Shown one piece after another: positions 54,802 through 62,370 of a stretch of 64,000 bases of DNA. The DNA comes from Streptomyces tibetensis (GTDB lineage: Bacteria; Actinomycetota; Actinomycetes; Streptomycetales; Streptomycetaceae). The number at the start of each line of letters is the position of its first letter. The stretch's first letter is position 1. Under the pieces are notes generated by a model. It saw nothing but the letters and a program-made list of their open reading frames with translations. It was not told where the DNA came from and made no database searches. A program made the translations under genes and the position numbers. Location: contig NZ_SZVW01000022.1 of assembly GCF_007655005.1 (NCBI RefSeq), positions 1 to 64,000 of the forward strand, read 5' to 3'.

Positions 54802-55791
54802 ATGGGGGTTTTCGTCTTTCTGCCACTCGTCCTGCCGCTCACGGCCTGGCCGGTGGCGCGCCTGGCCGAACAACATCTGCATCCGCGCACCGCGACCCGG
54901 CTGCTGACGGCGCTGGCCGTGGTGCTGGCGCTGTGCAGCACGGTGTGCCTGGCGCTGGTGATGGTGGTCGGCACCGCCCAACTGCCCGGCAACCCGCTGC
55001 CGGACGGCTGGTCGGACCCCGAGGTGCGGGCGGCGGTGCCCCACGACGAGGTCGTCGGCAAGGCCGCGATTCCCGCGCTGTGCGCCGTGCTCGTCGCCTG
55101 TGCCCGGACCGTGCGGCGGCACGGGCGGGTACGCCGCCGGGCGCATCTGGCTCTGGCCGGGCTGCGGGGGACGGAGGTGGCGGTACTGCCCGACGCCGAG
55201 CCCTACGCGTACGCGCTGCCGCCCGGAGGCCGCCGTGGGGGTGCTGAGCCGCGTGCCGGCGCCGACGGCCGGGGTCCGCGCCGGGGGCGTGGCCGTGTCG
55301 TGGTGACCACGGCTCTGCTGGACCGGCTGCGGCCGGGCGAGCGGCGGGCTCTGTTCGCCCACGAGCGGGCGCACCTCGCCGCCCGCCACGACCGCTTCCT
55401 GCTCGCCGTGCAACTGGCGGCCCGCGCCAACCCGTTCCTGCGGCCGCTGCGCACCGCCGTGGCGTACACGGCGGAGCGGTGGGCGGACGAGGAGGCGGCC
55501 CGGGCGATCGGCAGCCGCCGCACGGTGGCGCGGGCGATCGGCACGGCCGCGCTCGTCTCACGGGGCACCCCGCATCCCACCCTCGCCGGACTCGCCGCCC
55601 CCGGACCGGTACCGCGCCGGGTGGCGGCGCTGCTCGGCCCCGCCCCCGCCGTGCGTCACTGGCCGCCGGCGTTCACAGCGGTGGGACTGGCGGCGTGGGG
55701 AGCGGCCGCGGGCACGGCCGCCTCGGCGATGTCGTCGGCGAACTCGGCGGTGACGATGGTCCTCATCCTGCACGCGGCGACACCGCTCTGA
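54802..55791 (+). CDS. M56-family membrane metallopeptidase (BlaR1-like, sensor-less)
   Basis: About 329 residues. Several membrane helices lie at both ends and the zinc motif FAHERAHLAARHD (HExxH) sits near residue 192, with a downstream Glu pair in ERWADEEAARAIG that should complete the site. The loop after TTALLDRLRPGERRAL is typical. It lacks the penicillin-binding sensor of BlaR1. It should cleave the BlaI-like repressor in response to a membrane signal. ATG start immediately after BlaI. Confidence 0.9.
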   Translation: MGVFVFLPLVLPLTAWPVARLAEQHLHPRTATRLLTALAVVLALCSTVCLALVMVVGTAQLPGNPLPDGWSDPEVRAAVPHDEVVGKAAIPALCAVLVACARTVRRHGRVRRRAHLALAGLRGTEVAVLPDAEPYAYALPPGGRRGGAEPRAGADGRGPRRGRGRVVVTTALLDRLRPGERRALFAHERAHLAARHDRFLLAVQLAARANPFLRPLRTAVAYTAERWADEEAARAIGSRRTVARAIGTAALVSRGTPHPTLAGLAAPGPVPRRVAALLGPAPAVRHWPPAFTAVGLAAWGAAAGTAASAMSSANSAVTMVLILHAATPL

Positions 55792-55843
55792 CCAGCGTGT
55801 CCGAGCGGTGGGCTCGGCCCGCCCGCAGCACTGCCGGCGGGGC

Positions 55844-55905
55844 GCGCCCTCAGGGGCGCGGGGAACTGCGCGACAAGCCACAACGGCGCCGCACCCGGCA
55901 GACAA
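55844..55905. repeat. Dispersed intergenic repeat of Streptomyces type
   Basis: GCGCCCTCAGGGGCGC (55844-55859) is a small hairpin followed by GGGGAACTGCGCGACAAGCC. As I remember, this GGGGCGCGGGGAACTGCGCG block occurs many times between genes in Streptomyces chromosomes, often as a terminator-like element. Here it lies between the converging M56 and SpoOM genes. Confidence 0.6.
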
Positions 55906-55942
55906 CGGGAAGTCCCACCTGGGAAGCCGCCGAGGCGCGGCC

Positions 55943-57001
55943 TCAGCCCTCCTCTTCCTCCTCGTCGCCCTCGAAGAAGTCCCCGACCTCGTCGACGACT
56001 TCGCCCGCGACCATGCCGCCGACGACTCCGGCCGCGAGTCCGGCCGCACCCGCGGCGACGGCCGTGCCCATGCCGGGGCCCGAGCGGCGGCCGTCATGAT
56101 GCTCCCCCTTGTGCCCGTGGTCGCCCGGGCCGAAGGGGGAGGGGGAGCCGTGGCCCAGGGGCGAGCCATAGCCGGCGGACGTGCCGTGGTCCATGGGCGA
56201 GCCGTAGCCGGCGGGGCCGCCGTACGACGCCCGGTGCTCGGCCAGTTGCCGCATCCAGCCGTCGACGATCGAGGGCCAGTCCTGCTGCCCGACTCCGTCG
56301 TGGGAGACCGTGAACCGGGTGAGGGCGTCGTGGCCGGGGGACAGGAAGCCGCCCCGCTTGTCCGCCTCCAGCACCACCTCCATGCCGCCCGGGTTCGCCA
56401 GGAACGTCAGCTCGATCTCGTTGATCTGCTGCGCGTACTGGGGAGCGGGGACGAGCTCGATCTCCTGGTAGAAGGGCAGCCGCTGGCCCGAACCGCCGAT
56501 GCGCCCGTACTCGAGATCGGCCGACCTGAAGCCGAACCCGAGCCCGCCGAGGGCTTCCAGCACGGCCTCCTGCGCGGGCAGCGGCGAGACGGTCAGCTGG
56601 TCCAGGTCGCCCTTGTCCTTCGCGCCCGCCACCGACAGCTCGGTGCGCACCCCGAGGACCACGCCCAGGTTCTGCCCGTGCAGTTCGGTGACCGGCGTCT
56701 CCCACGGCAGGGCCACGCTGAACGGCACGCTGCGCTGCTCGCCCTCCGCGAGCCGGAAGCCGCCGCCGACGGTGAACCGGTCGAAGGCCACGACGCCCTC
56801 GCTCTCACCGCCCTGGTGCTCCGCCTCGACCCGGGCCACCAGCTCCAGGGTGATGTGCTCGATCTCGAAGTCGGTCTTGCCGCCCGCGAGGTGGACCTGA
56901 CCGGTGAGGGTGCCGCCGGGCCGGACGGGAGCGGGGTCGAGAACCGTGTCGACCGTGGGGCCGCCGACACCGAGCGCGCCGAGCAGTCGTTTGAACACCA
57001 T
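55943..57001 (-). CDS. SpoOM-family sporulation-control protein
   Basis: About 352 residues. The arrestin-like SpoOM fold is recognisable: VDTVLDPAPVRPGGTLTGQVHLAGGKTDFEIEHITLELVAR, FRLAEGEQRSVPFSVALPWETPVTELHG and VRTELSVAGAKDKGDLDQL. A long His/Gly/Pro/Tyr-rich insert (residues 260-300) follows, then a hydrophobic Gly/Ala helix (GTAVAAGAAGLAAGVVGGMVAGEVV) and an acidic end EGDEEEEE. ATG at 57001 is preferred to the upstream GTG that has no room for a ribosome site. A BlaI-type operator lies 34 bases upstream. Confidence 0.87.
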   Translation of the reverse strand: MVFKRLLGALGVGGPTVDTVLDPAPVRPGGTLTGQVHLAGGKTDFEIEHITLELVARVEAEHQGGESEGVVAFDRFTVGGGFRLAEGEQRSVPFSVALPWETPVTELHGQNLGVVLGVRTELSVAGAKDKGDLDQLTVSPLPAQEAVLEALGGLGFGFRSADLEYGRIGGSGQRLPFYQEIELVPAPQYAQQINEIELTFLANPGGMEVVLEADKRGGFLSPGHDALTRFTVSHDGVGQQDWPSIVDGWMRQLAEHRASYGGPAGYGSPMDHGTSAGYGSPLGHGSPSPFGPGDHGHKGEHHDGRRSGPGMGTAVAAGAAGLAAGVVGGMVAGEVVDEVGDFFEGDEEEEEG

Positions 57002-57034
57002 GGTGGCGTCCACTCCTTCATGTGCGTGTGCTGT

Positions 57035-57054
57035 CTTCTACAGGCTTGTAGAAG
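57035..57054. promoter_or_regulatory. BlaI-type operator upstream of the SpoOM gene
   Basis: CTTCTACA-GGCT-TGTAGAAG has 8-bp perfect arms, 34 bp before the SpoOM start on the minus strand. Core TCTACA-N4-TGTAGA is identical to the site at the terD/blaI gap. Confidence 0.8.
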
Positions 57055-57140
57055 CATAGGGGGTGCGGACGGAGGGAGTCCGCCTTGCGGGTCCCCGCGC
57101 GCCGGGATTGGCTGAAAAGAGATCACCTCCGGACGCGACG

Positions 57141-57175
57141 GTGCCGCAGCCCGCTCCCACGGCGGACTGCGGCAC
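57141..57175 (-). terminator. Hairpin after the secreted GH-A hydrolase gene
   Basis: GTGCCGCAG and CTGCGGCAC form a 9-bp perfect stem with a 17-base loop, 26 bases after the hydrolase stop. Confidence 0.55.
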
Positions 57176-57200
57176 GAGAGTCAGTCCGTCACCGCACGGT

Positions 57201-59738
57201 TCAGCCCACGACGCGGCCCAGCTCGATCCGGTCGATGTTCGGTGCCCAGGCGGTGGCGTTGCCGAACGTCACCGTGTTCGCGCCCTTCGCCAGATCGACC
57301 GGGACGCCGACCGTCCAGTAGTCGTCCTCGCTCCAGGTGTTCTTGAAGGTGACCTTCCGCGGTGCGGCGCTCCCGACCGTGATGTCCGCCGTACGGGACA
57401 TGATGTCCGTGTTGTAGGCGTGGCCGTTGTCCCGGCGGTCGTTGTGGGCGTAGTGGACGACCAGCACGTACCGGCCGGACCTCGGGGCGTCCACCGTGAA
57501 CTCGGCGGTGCTGGAGGGGCTGTTGCCCAGCCCGCCGATGTACGAGCCGGCGGAGGCGTGCGGGGAGTCGACGAGCTTCGCGCCACCCGTGAGCGTGGCC
57601 GAGGCGCCCTCGTAGGAGAGGGTGCCCGCGGCCGAGCCGTCGCCCGAGACGTCGAGGGAGCGCACGGCGGCGTGGCCCGACGTCATCGCGACCCGGTTGT
57701 TGCCCGCGACGAGGTACAGCCGCAGCGGGCGGCCGGGCGTCGCCGTGACCCTCTCGCCGTGCAGCGCGAGTTTCACCGCGGCCGAGGTCCGGGGCGTGAC
57801 CGTGTAGTAGCCGTCGCGCGGGGCGTAGACGTCGAAGACGGCCTTGTCACCCGGGCGCAGCACCAGGGAGCCCGTGCCCACACCGGCCGAGGAGGTGTAG
57901 TCGTAGGACGGCTTGCCGCTGATGTCCGCCAGGGTGGCCTCGTACGACGCGAAGGCCGCGCCCGTGCTTGCCGTCAGGTCGATCCGGTCGAGGGTGACCT
58001 CGCCGTCGCCCCTGGCCAGCACCAGCCGGTGTGTCCCGGCCTTCAGTTGAACGCCGACGTCCTTCTTGGCGCGGTAGGTCCAGTTCTCGGTGGAGGCGTA
58101 GGTGACCGTCACCGGGTCGGCGCCGTCGACGATCAGCTTCTGCGTGGCGGGGCCGCCGGACTGGTTGCCGTAGAGGATCGACAGGTCGTAGGTGCCGTCC
58201 TTCGGCACGTCCACCGTGAAGGCGACCTGGCTGCCGGGCTGGTTGAGGGAGCCTACGTCCTTGGTGCCGGAGGCCGCGTAGCCGTTGGCGTTGCTCACCG
58301 TGCCCTGGGTGTAGACCTTGCCGTCGGTGATGGCCGCGTCCTCGGCCTCGTACGACGCCGACCACGGGACGGAAGCGGCGGACGGGGTGCCCGAGCCGCC
58401 GGGCGTGAGGACGATCCGGTACGCCGACATCTTGTGCAGGCCACGCAGCGGGACGGTCGCCGAACCGTCGTCCGCGATCCTCACCTTCGTGCGCGCGAGG
58501 ACCCGCGGCGCCGCGTGCTGCCCCTCGTATCCCGACCAGGCCGCCTCGGCGACGGTCGCGGTGACCGTACGGCCGAACGCGGACCGCGGGACGTTCTTCA
58601 CGACCACGTCCGCGTCACCGTCCGCGCCCCCGAGCAGCACCTGGGCCTGGCGGCGGGAGGTGTCCAGGGAAGCGAGGCCCTGGAGGGTGTCGACGGTGTT
58701 CGGCCGGGGCGGCGTCACCTTCACGGTGTTCCCGGTCAGTCCCGCGTACCAGCGGAACAGCCACCAGCCGCCGTTGGGAATGTTGGTGCGCACCATCTGG
58801 CCGCTGAGATTGCCGGCGGCGTCCCAGTACGCCATGTTGGCGTACACCTTGTTGCGCTCGAACATCGACACCCACTGCACGAGCTGCCCTGGCACGGACA
58901 GGTCGCGGCGGTTGGCGTACTCGTCGATGTTGATCTTCAGCGGTGCGATGCCCGCCGCGCGCTCCAGCGCGCGGTAGTCGTCGTGGTGCGCCTGGAAGTC
59001 ACGCAGCGAACCGGAGCCGAGCTCGTGCCAGGTCATCACCTGGGGCAGCACGTTCTCCCGCTTGGTGAACGCGAGGAAGTCCTTCAGCAGGCGGGTGTGG
59101 TACCCGGCCTCGTTGGGTCCGGCGATCCGCGCGTCCGGGTCGATCGCGCGGATCCGCTGGTACACCGTCTTCCAGTCCTTGAAGAACCGGTCGCGGTTCT
59201 TCTCGTACTGCGCCTGGTCCTGGACGTCGAGCTTGTACCAGATCTGGTCGGGCTCGTTGAACGGGATGTAGACGAAGCGGTCGCTGTTCGGGTCGGCCGA
59301 TATCTCCTTGACGATCTTGTCGACCTTGGGCAGGTAGTCGTCGATGCCGAGGTCCTCGTACGGCCACTTCGCGTAGATGTCCTGCATCATCACGTTGATC
59401 TCGCCGCCGCCGGTGCGGAAGAACGACCTGGAGACCGTCAGCGCGTCGCCGTTGGGATGCTGGGCGCCGCCCTCCGGCTTCTGCGAGACGCTGGTGATCT
59501 TCAGGGGCTCCATCACGGCGTCACTGGGCACCCCGTCGTCGCTGAGCCCGTAGAGGGAGCCGTTGGCGCCGAGCATCACCGGGCCCTCGGACGAGTCCAG
59601 GTCGACGGTCAGGCGCTGCGGGCCGGCGGCTGCCGCCGGCCCGGTCGCGGGAAGGGTCGCTGCCATGGCGGCTGCTCCAAGTAGTGCTGCGAACAGGGCG
59701 GTTCCGGTACGGGATCTCGTGCGGGTGGGGGTGATCAC
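57201..59738 (-). CDS. Secreted clan GH-A glycoside hydrolase with CBM35-like domains
   Basis: About 845 residues. Signal peptide ends at about residue 38 (Ala-rich, PAAAA). The catalytic barrel has a probable acid/base Glu in YIPFNEPDQ and nucleophile Glu in KINIDEYANRRD, the order of clan GH-A (GH39- or GH5-like). After residue about 450 come two beta-sandwich carbohydrate-binding modules of CBM35/CBM6 type (SASYEAEDAAITDGKVY to LDRIDLTA; then LSYEGASATLTGG to IDRIELGRVVG). Exact sugar unknown. GTG at 59738 follows GGAGG. It lies downstream of a LacI regulator gene in the same direction, 118 bp away. Confidence 0.82.
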   Translation of the reverse strand: MITPTRTRSRTGTALFAALLGAAAMAATLPATGPAAAAGPQRLTVDLDSSEGPVMLGANGSLYGLSDDGVPSDAVMEPLKITSVSQKPEGGAQHPNGDALTVSRSFFRTGGGEINVMMQDIYAKWPYEDLGIDDYLPKVDKIVKEISADPNSDRFVYIPFNEPDQIWYKLDVQDQAQYEKNRDRFFKDWKTVYQRIRAIDPDARIAGPNEAGYHTRLLKDFLAFTKRENVLPQVMTWHELGSGSLRDFQAHHDDYRALERAAGIAPLKINIDEYANRRDLSVPGQLVQWVSMFERNKVYANMAYWDAAGNLSGQMVRTNIPNGGWWLFRWYAGLTGNTVKVTPPRPNTVDTLQGLASLDTSRRQAQVLLGGADGDADVVVKNVPRSAFGRTVTATVAEAAWSGYEGQHAAPRVLARTKVRIADDGSATVPLRGLHKMSAYRIVLTPGGSGTPSAASVPWSASYEAEDAAITDGKVYTQGTVSNANGYAASGTKDVGSLNQPGSQVAFTVDVPKDGTYDLSILYGNQSGGPATQKLIVDGADPVTVTYASTENWTYRAKKDVGVQLKAGTHRLVLARGDGEVTLDRIDLTASTGAAFASYEATLADISGKPSYDYTSSAGVGTGSLVLRPGDKAVFDVYAPRDGYYTVTPRTSAAVKLALHGERVTATPGRPLRLYLVAGNNRVAMTSGHAAVRSLDVSGDGSAAGTLSYEGASATLTGGAKLVDSPHASAGSYIGGLGNSPSSTAEFTVDAPRSGRYVLVVHYAHNDRRDNGHAYNTDIMSRTADITVGSAAPRKVTFKNTWSEDDYWTVGVPVDLAKGANTVTFGNATAWAPNIDRIELGRVVG

Positions 59739-59856
59739 GCTGCTGGACCTCCGGTCACTTGACGGCTCCACTGGTGATGTCCGGACACGATCTTTCGCCA
59801 CAGGCGGGTTCGGCTCAGCAGGCCGGATGCGCGACTGCGGTGCCCACAGGGGCTGT

Positions 59857-60894
59857 TCAGGCACGGGCGGGCGGTGGGCCCGAGCTCTCCCGCACCACCA
59901 GTTCCGGTTCGGACACGGGATGCGGGGCGACCGGGGCGGATTCCTCCAGGGCGCCGTGCAGCAGGGCGAAAGCGGCCCTGCCGAGGCCGGTGAAGTCCAG
60001 GCGCACGGTGGTCAGCGACGGGGTGAGGAAGGCGCAGTGCGGGGCGTCGTCGAACCCGGCCACGCTGACCTCGCCGGGCACCGAGCGGCCCGTCTCGTGC
60101 AGGGCGCGCAGCACGCCGAGCGCGAGGTCGTCGTTGCCGCACAGGATCGCGGTGACGGACGGGTCCCGTGCCAGCTTCAGCGCCGCCGCGTGACCGCCCG
60201 CCGGTCCCCAGCCCCCCTGCGCCGGACGGGGTTCCGGGGCCCCCGCCTCCTTCAGCGCCTGCCGCCAGCCGCTGGTGCGCGCGCTGGTGCGGCGGGTGCT
60301 GGAGGGGATGGCGACGTAGTGCACGGTCGCGTGGCCGAGGGCAAGCAGATGGCGGGTCGCCTGGTAGGCGGCCTCGCGGTCGTCGGTCCACACCCAGGGG
60401 CTCTCGCCGCCGGGCGGGCTCGCCGGGGTCTCGACCACGCCCACGACCGGCACCCCGGCGGGCACGGTTCCCAGCGCCCGCACCCCGGCCGGGTCGTAGG
60501 CGATCACGACGATCCCGCCGCCCGTGTCCGTCGCGCGCTGCACTTCGGCGGCGACGGCCGCGTCCTCGGCGGATTCCAGCACGCCGATGCCGACCGCGTA
60601 GGACGCGGCGCGGGCGGCCTCCTCGATGCCCTGCAGGATCGAGGCGTAGCCGTAGTGGGTGGTGTTCGCGGTGAGCACGGTCACGGTGCGGGTGCGCCCG
60701 CTGGCCAGGGCGAGGGCGGTGGCGTTGCGCCGGAAGCCCAGCTCCTCGATGGCCGCCTGCACCCGCTCCCGGGTGGACGGCCGGACGCTGGGATGACCGT
60801 TGATCACCCGCGAGACCGTCTGGTAAGAGACACCGGCGGCCGTGGCGACATCCCGGATGCTCGCCGGACGCCTTGTGTGACCGGTCACATTCAT
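59857..60894 (-). CDS. LacI-family regulator of the polysaccharide-hydrolase region
   Basis: About 345 residues. HTH: ASIRDVATAAGVSYQTVSRVINGHPSVRPSTRERVQAAI, with hinge ALALASGRTRT, then the sensor domain from VTVLTANTTHYGYASILQGIEEA to VSVAGFDDAPHCAFLTPSLTTVRLDF. Two dyads TGTGA-N4-TCACA lie inside the first codons and just upstream, so it should repress itself. Probable regulator of the adjacent secreted hydrolase. The family motif LTPxLTTVR is present. Confidence 0.92.
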   Translation of the reverse strand: MNVTGHTRRPASIRDVATAAGVSYQTVSRVINGHPSVRPSTRERVQAAIEELGFRRNATALALASGRTRTVTVLTANTTHYGYASILQGIEEAARAASYAVGIGVLESAEDAAVAAEVQRATDTGGGIVVIAYDPAGVRALGTVPAGVPVVGVVETPASPPGGESPWVWTDDREAAYQATRHLLALGHATVHYVAIPSSTRRTSARTSGWRQALKEAGAPEPRPAQGGWGPAGGHAAALKLARDPSVTAILCGNDDLALGVLRALHETGRSVPGEVSVAGFDDAPHCAFLTPSLTTVRLDFTGLGRAAFALLHGALEESAPVAPHPVSEPELVVRESSGPPPARA

Positions 60895-60917
60895 GTCGAG
60901 AATTGTGATCGGTCACA
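60876..60917. promoter_or_regulatory. Two LacI-type operators at the start of the regulator gene
   Basis: TGTGACCGGTCACA (60876-60889, perfect 14-bp palindrome, in codons 3-7) and TGTGATCGGTCACA (60904-60917, one mismatch, 10 bp before the start codon). Centre-to-centre spacing is 28 bp. Binding would block initiation of the gene's own transcript. Confidence 0.75.
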
Positions 60918-61048
60918 CCTGGATCGTCAAGAGAGGGTAACGAGCGAGTCGGGAGGCGCCGCACACGCCCCGCGGCCCGGCAGCGGGACGCTCCGCACAC
61001 GCCCCGCCCGGCCGTGGGGCGAATCGGCGGTCCGCCCTCCCGGCCCTC

Positions 61049-62164
61049 TCACACCCGTACGGCGTTCCGCTCCCGCGCCTGATGGCGTGCGTCCCGGCGG
61101 AACGCCCAGGCCATGTCGGGCTGCATCACCCAGCGGAACACCCGCCGCACCGGTGGGGTGCACAGCACGGTCACGAGCAGCGCGGCGACGACCGTCACGA
61201 GGATCTCGCCCGGGGGCCGGTGCACCCACGCCGGCTCGTACCAGCCCCAGAACTTGGATCCCTGCGCGACGAAGCCGTGCAGCAGGTAGCCGTAGAGCGT
61301 GCCCGCGCCCAGCACCGTGAACCACATGCGGCGGCCGGGCACCCAGGCCAGGAAGCAGGCGACCAGGACCAGTGAGCAGCCGAACGTCACCAGCGTCATC
61401 ACGGGCCCGTACCAGGAGGGCGCGGCCAGTTCCTCGGCGCTGTCACGGTGGTAGAACCAGGCCCCGCTCATCCGCGGCACCGCCCAGTAAGCCACGACGA
61501 GCGCACCGGCGAAGACCGGCACGGCGAGGATCCGCGCCGCACGGCGCCGCACCAGCCGGAAGTGCTCGGGCCGCAGCAGCAGACCGAGGACGAAGTACGG
61601 CAGGAACTGCAGCGTGCGCTGCAGGTCGAGGTCGTTGCCGATGGACGGCGAGAGCGTCGCCAGCGTCGCGATGACCAGGGCCACCGGCAGCGGCCACCGC
61701 ACGCGCTGCCAGATCGGTGTGGTCAGCCGCCAGATGAACAGGGCGATCAGGAACCAGGTCAGGTAGAGGGGGTCCAGCAGGGTCACCGGCCGGTCCGGTT
61801 CCTGGTCGGTCCACCGGGTGAACAGGGTGTACGCCGTCTCGAAGACGATGTACGGCACAGCGAGCCCGGTGATCAGGCGCCTGATCCGCCCCGGGCTCGC
61901 GTCGAAGGAGCGCGAGAAGTAGCCGGAGATCACGATGAACGCCGGCATGTGGAAGGCGTACACGACCATGTAGAGCGCGGAGGCCGCCCGGCTGCCGTCC
62001 CGCAGCGGCTCCCAGGAGTGCCCGATCGCCACCAGCACGATCGCCAGGTACTTCGCGTTGTCGAAGAACGCGTCCCGGCGGCCGGCCGGCTCCGGTACGG
62101 GGGGCGTCTTCCGTTCCGCCGCTGCGCTCGGGACCGCGCGGATGCGCAGGGTGTCCTCGCTCAT
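61049..62164 (-). CDS. Membrane acyltransferase (acyltransferase 3 family)
   Basis: About 371 residues, about 10 membrane helices. RRDAFFDNAKYLAIVLVAIGHSWEPL contains the catalytic-type His, and SALYMVVYAFHMPAFIVISGYFSRSF the family's second motif. This group transfers acyl groups onto sugars or lipids of the envelope (OafA/NodX-type). The start at 62164 follows GGGGGGCG; further upstream in-frame starts lack a site. Confidence 0.88.
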   Translation of the reverse strand: MSEDTLRIRAVPSAAAERKTPPVPEPAGRRDAFFDNAKYLAIVLVAIGHSWEPLRDGSRAASALYMVVYAFHMPAFIVISGYFSRSFDASPGRIRRLITGLAVPYIVFETAYTLFTRWTDQEPDRPVTLLDPLYLTWFLIALFIWRLTTPIWQRVRWPLPVALVIATLATLSPSIGNDLDLQRTLQFLPYFVLGLLLRPEHFRLVRRRAARILAVPVFAGALVVAYWAVPRMSGAWFYHRDSAEELAAPSWYGPVMTLVTFGCSLVLVACFLAWVPGRRMWFTVLGAGTLYGYLLHGFVAQGSKFWGWYEPAWVHRPPGEILVTVVAALLVTVLCTPPVRRVFRWVMQPDMAWAFRRDARHQARERNAVRV

Positions 62165-62320
62165 CACGCCCCCCGCGCGGCGTGCGGGGAACCCGGACGG
62201 TCGTATTCGCGTCGTGCCGGAGATACGGCGACGGGGTGCCGGTGCGACATCCCCGCCGCCTGACCACTGCGGAACGACGTAAACCGCTTTCCGTGCGGCT
62301 GTAGTGCGGATCACATCGAG

Positions 62321-62358
62321 GGCGGTGCCGCAGTGCCCGGAGCCGTGGCGGCACCGCC
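62321..62358 (-). terminator. Terminator of the mannanase gene
   Basis: GGCGGTGCCGC and GCGGCACCGCC form an 11-bp perfect stem with a 16-base loop, 12 bases after the mannanase stop. Confidence 0.8.
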
Positions 62359-62370
62359 GTACGGGGACGG

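Noticed and set aside
57063..59684. 873-codon open frame opposite the secreted GH-A hydrolase
   Set aside because: Val/Arg/Gly-rich shadow with no domains; the opposite frame has signal peptide, catalytic motifs and binding modules.
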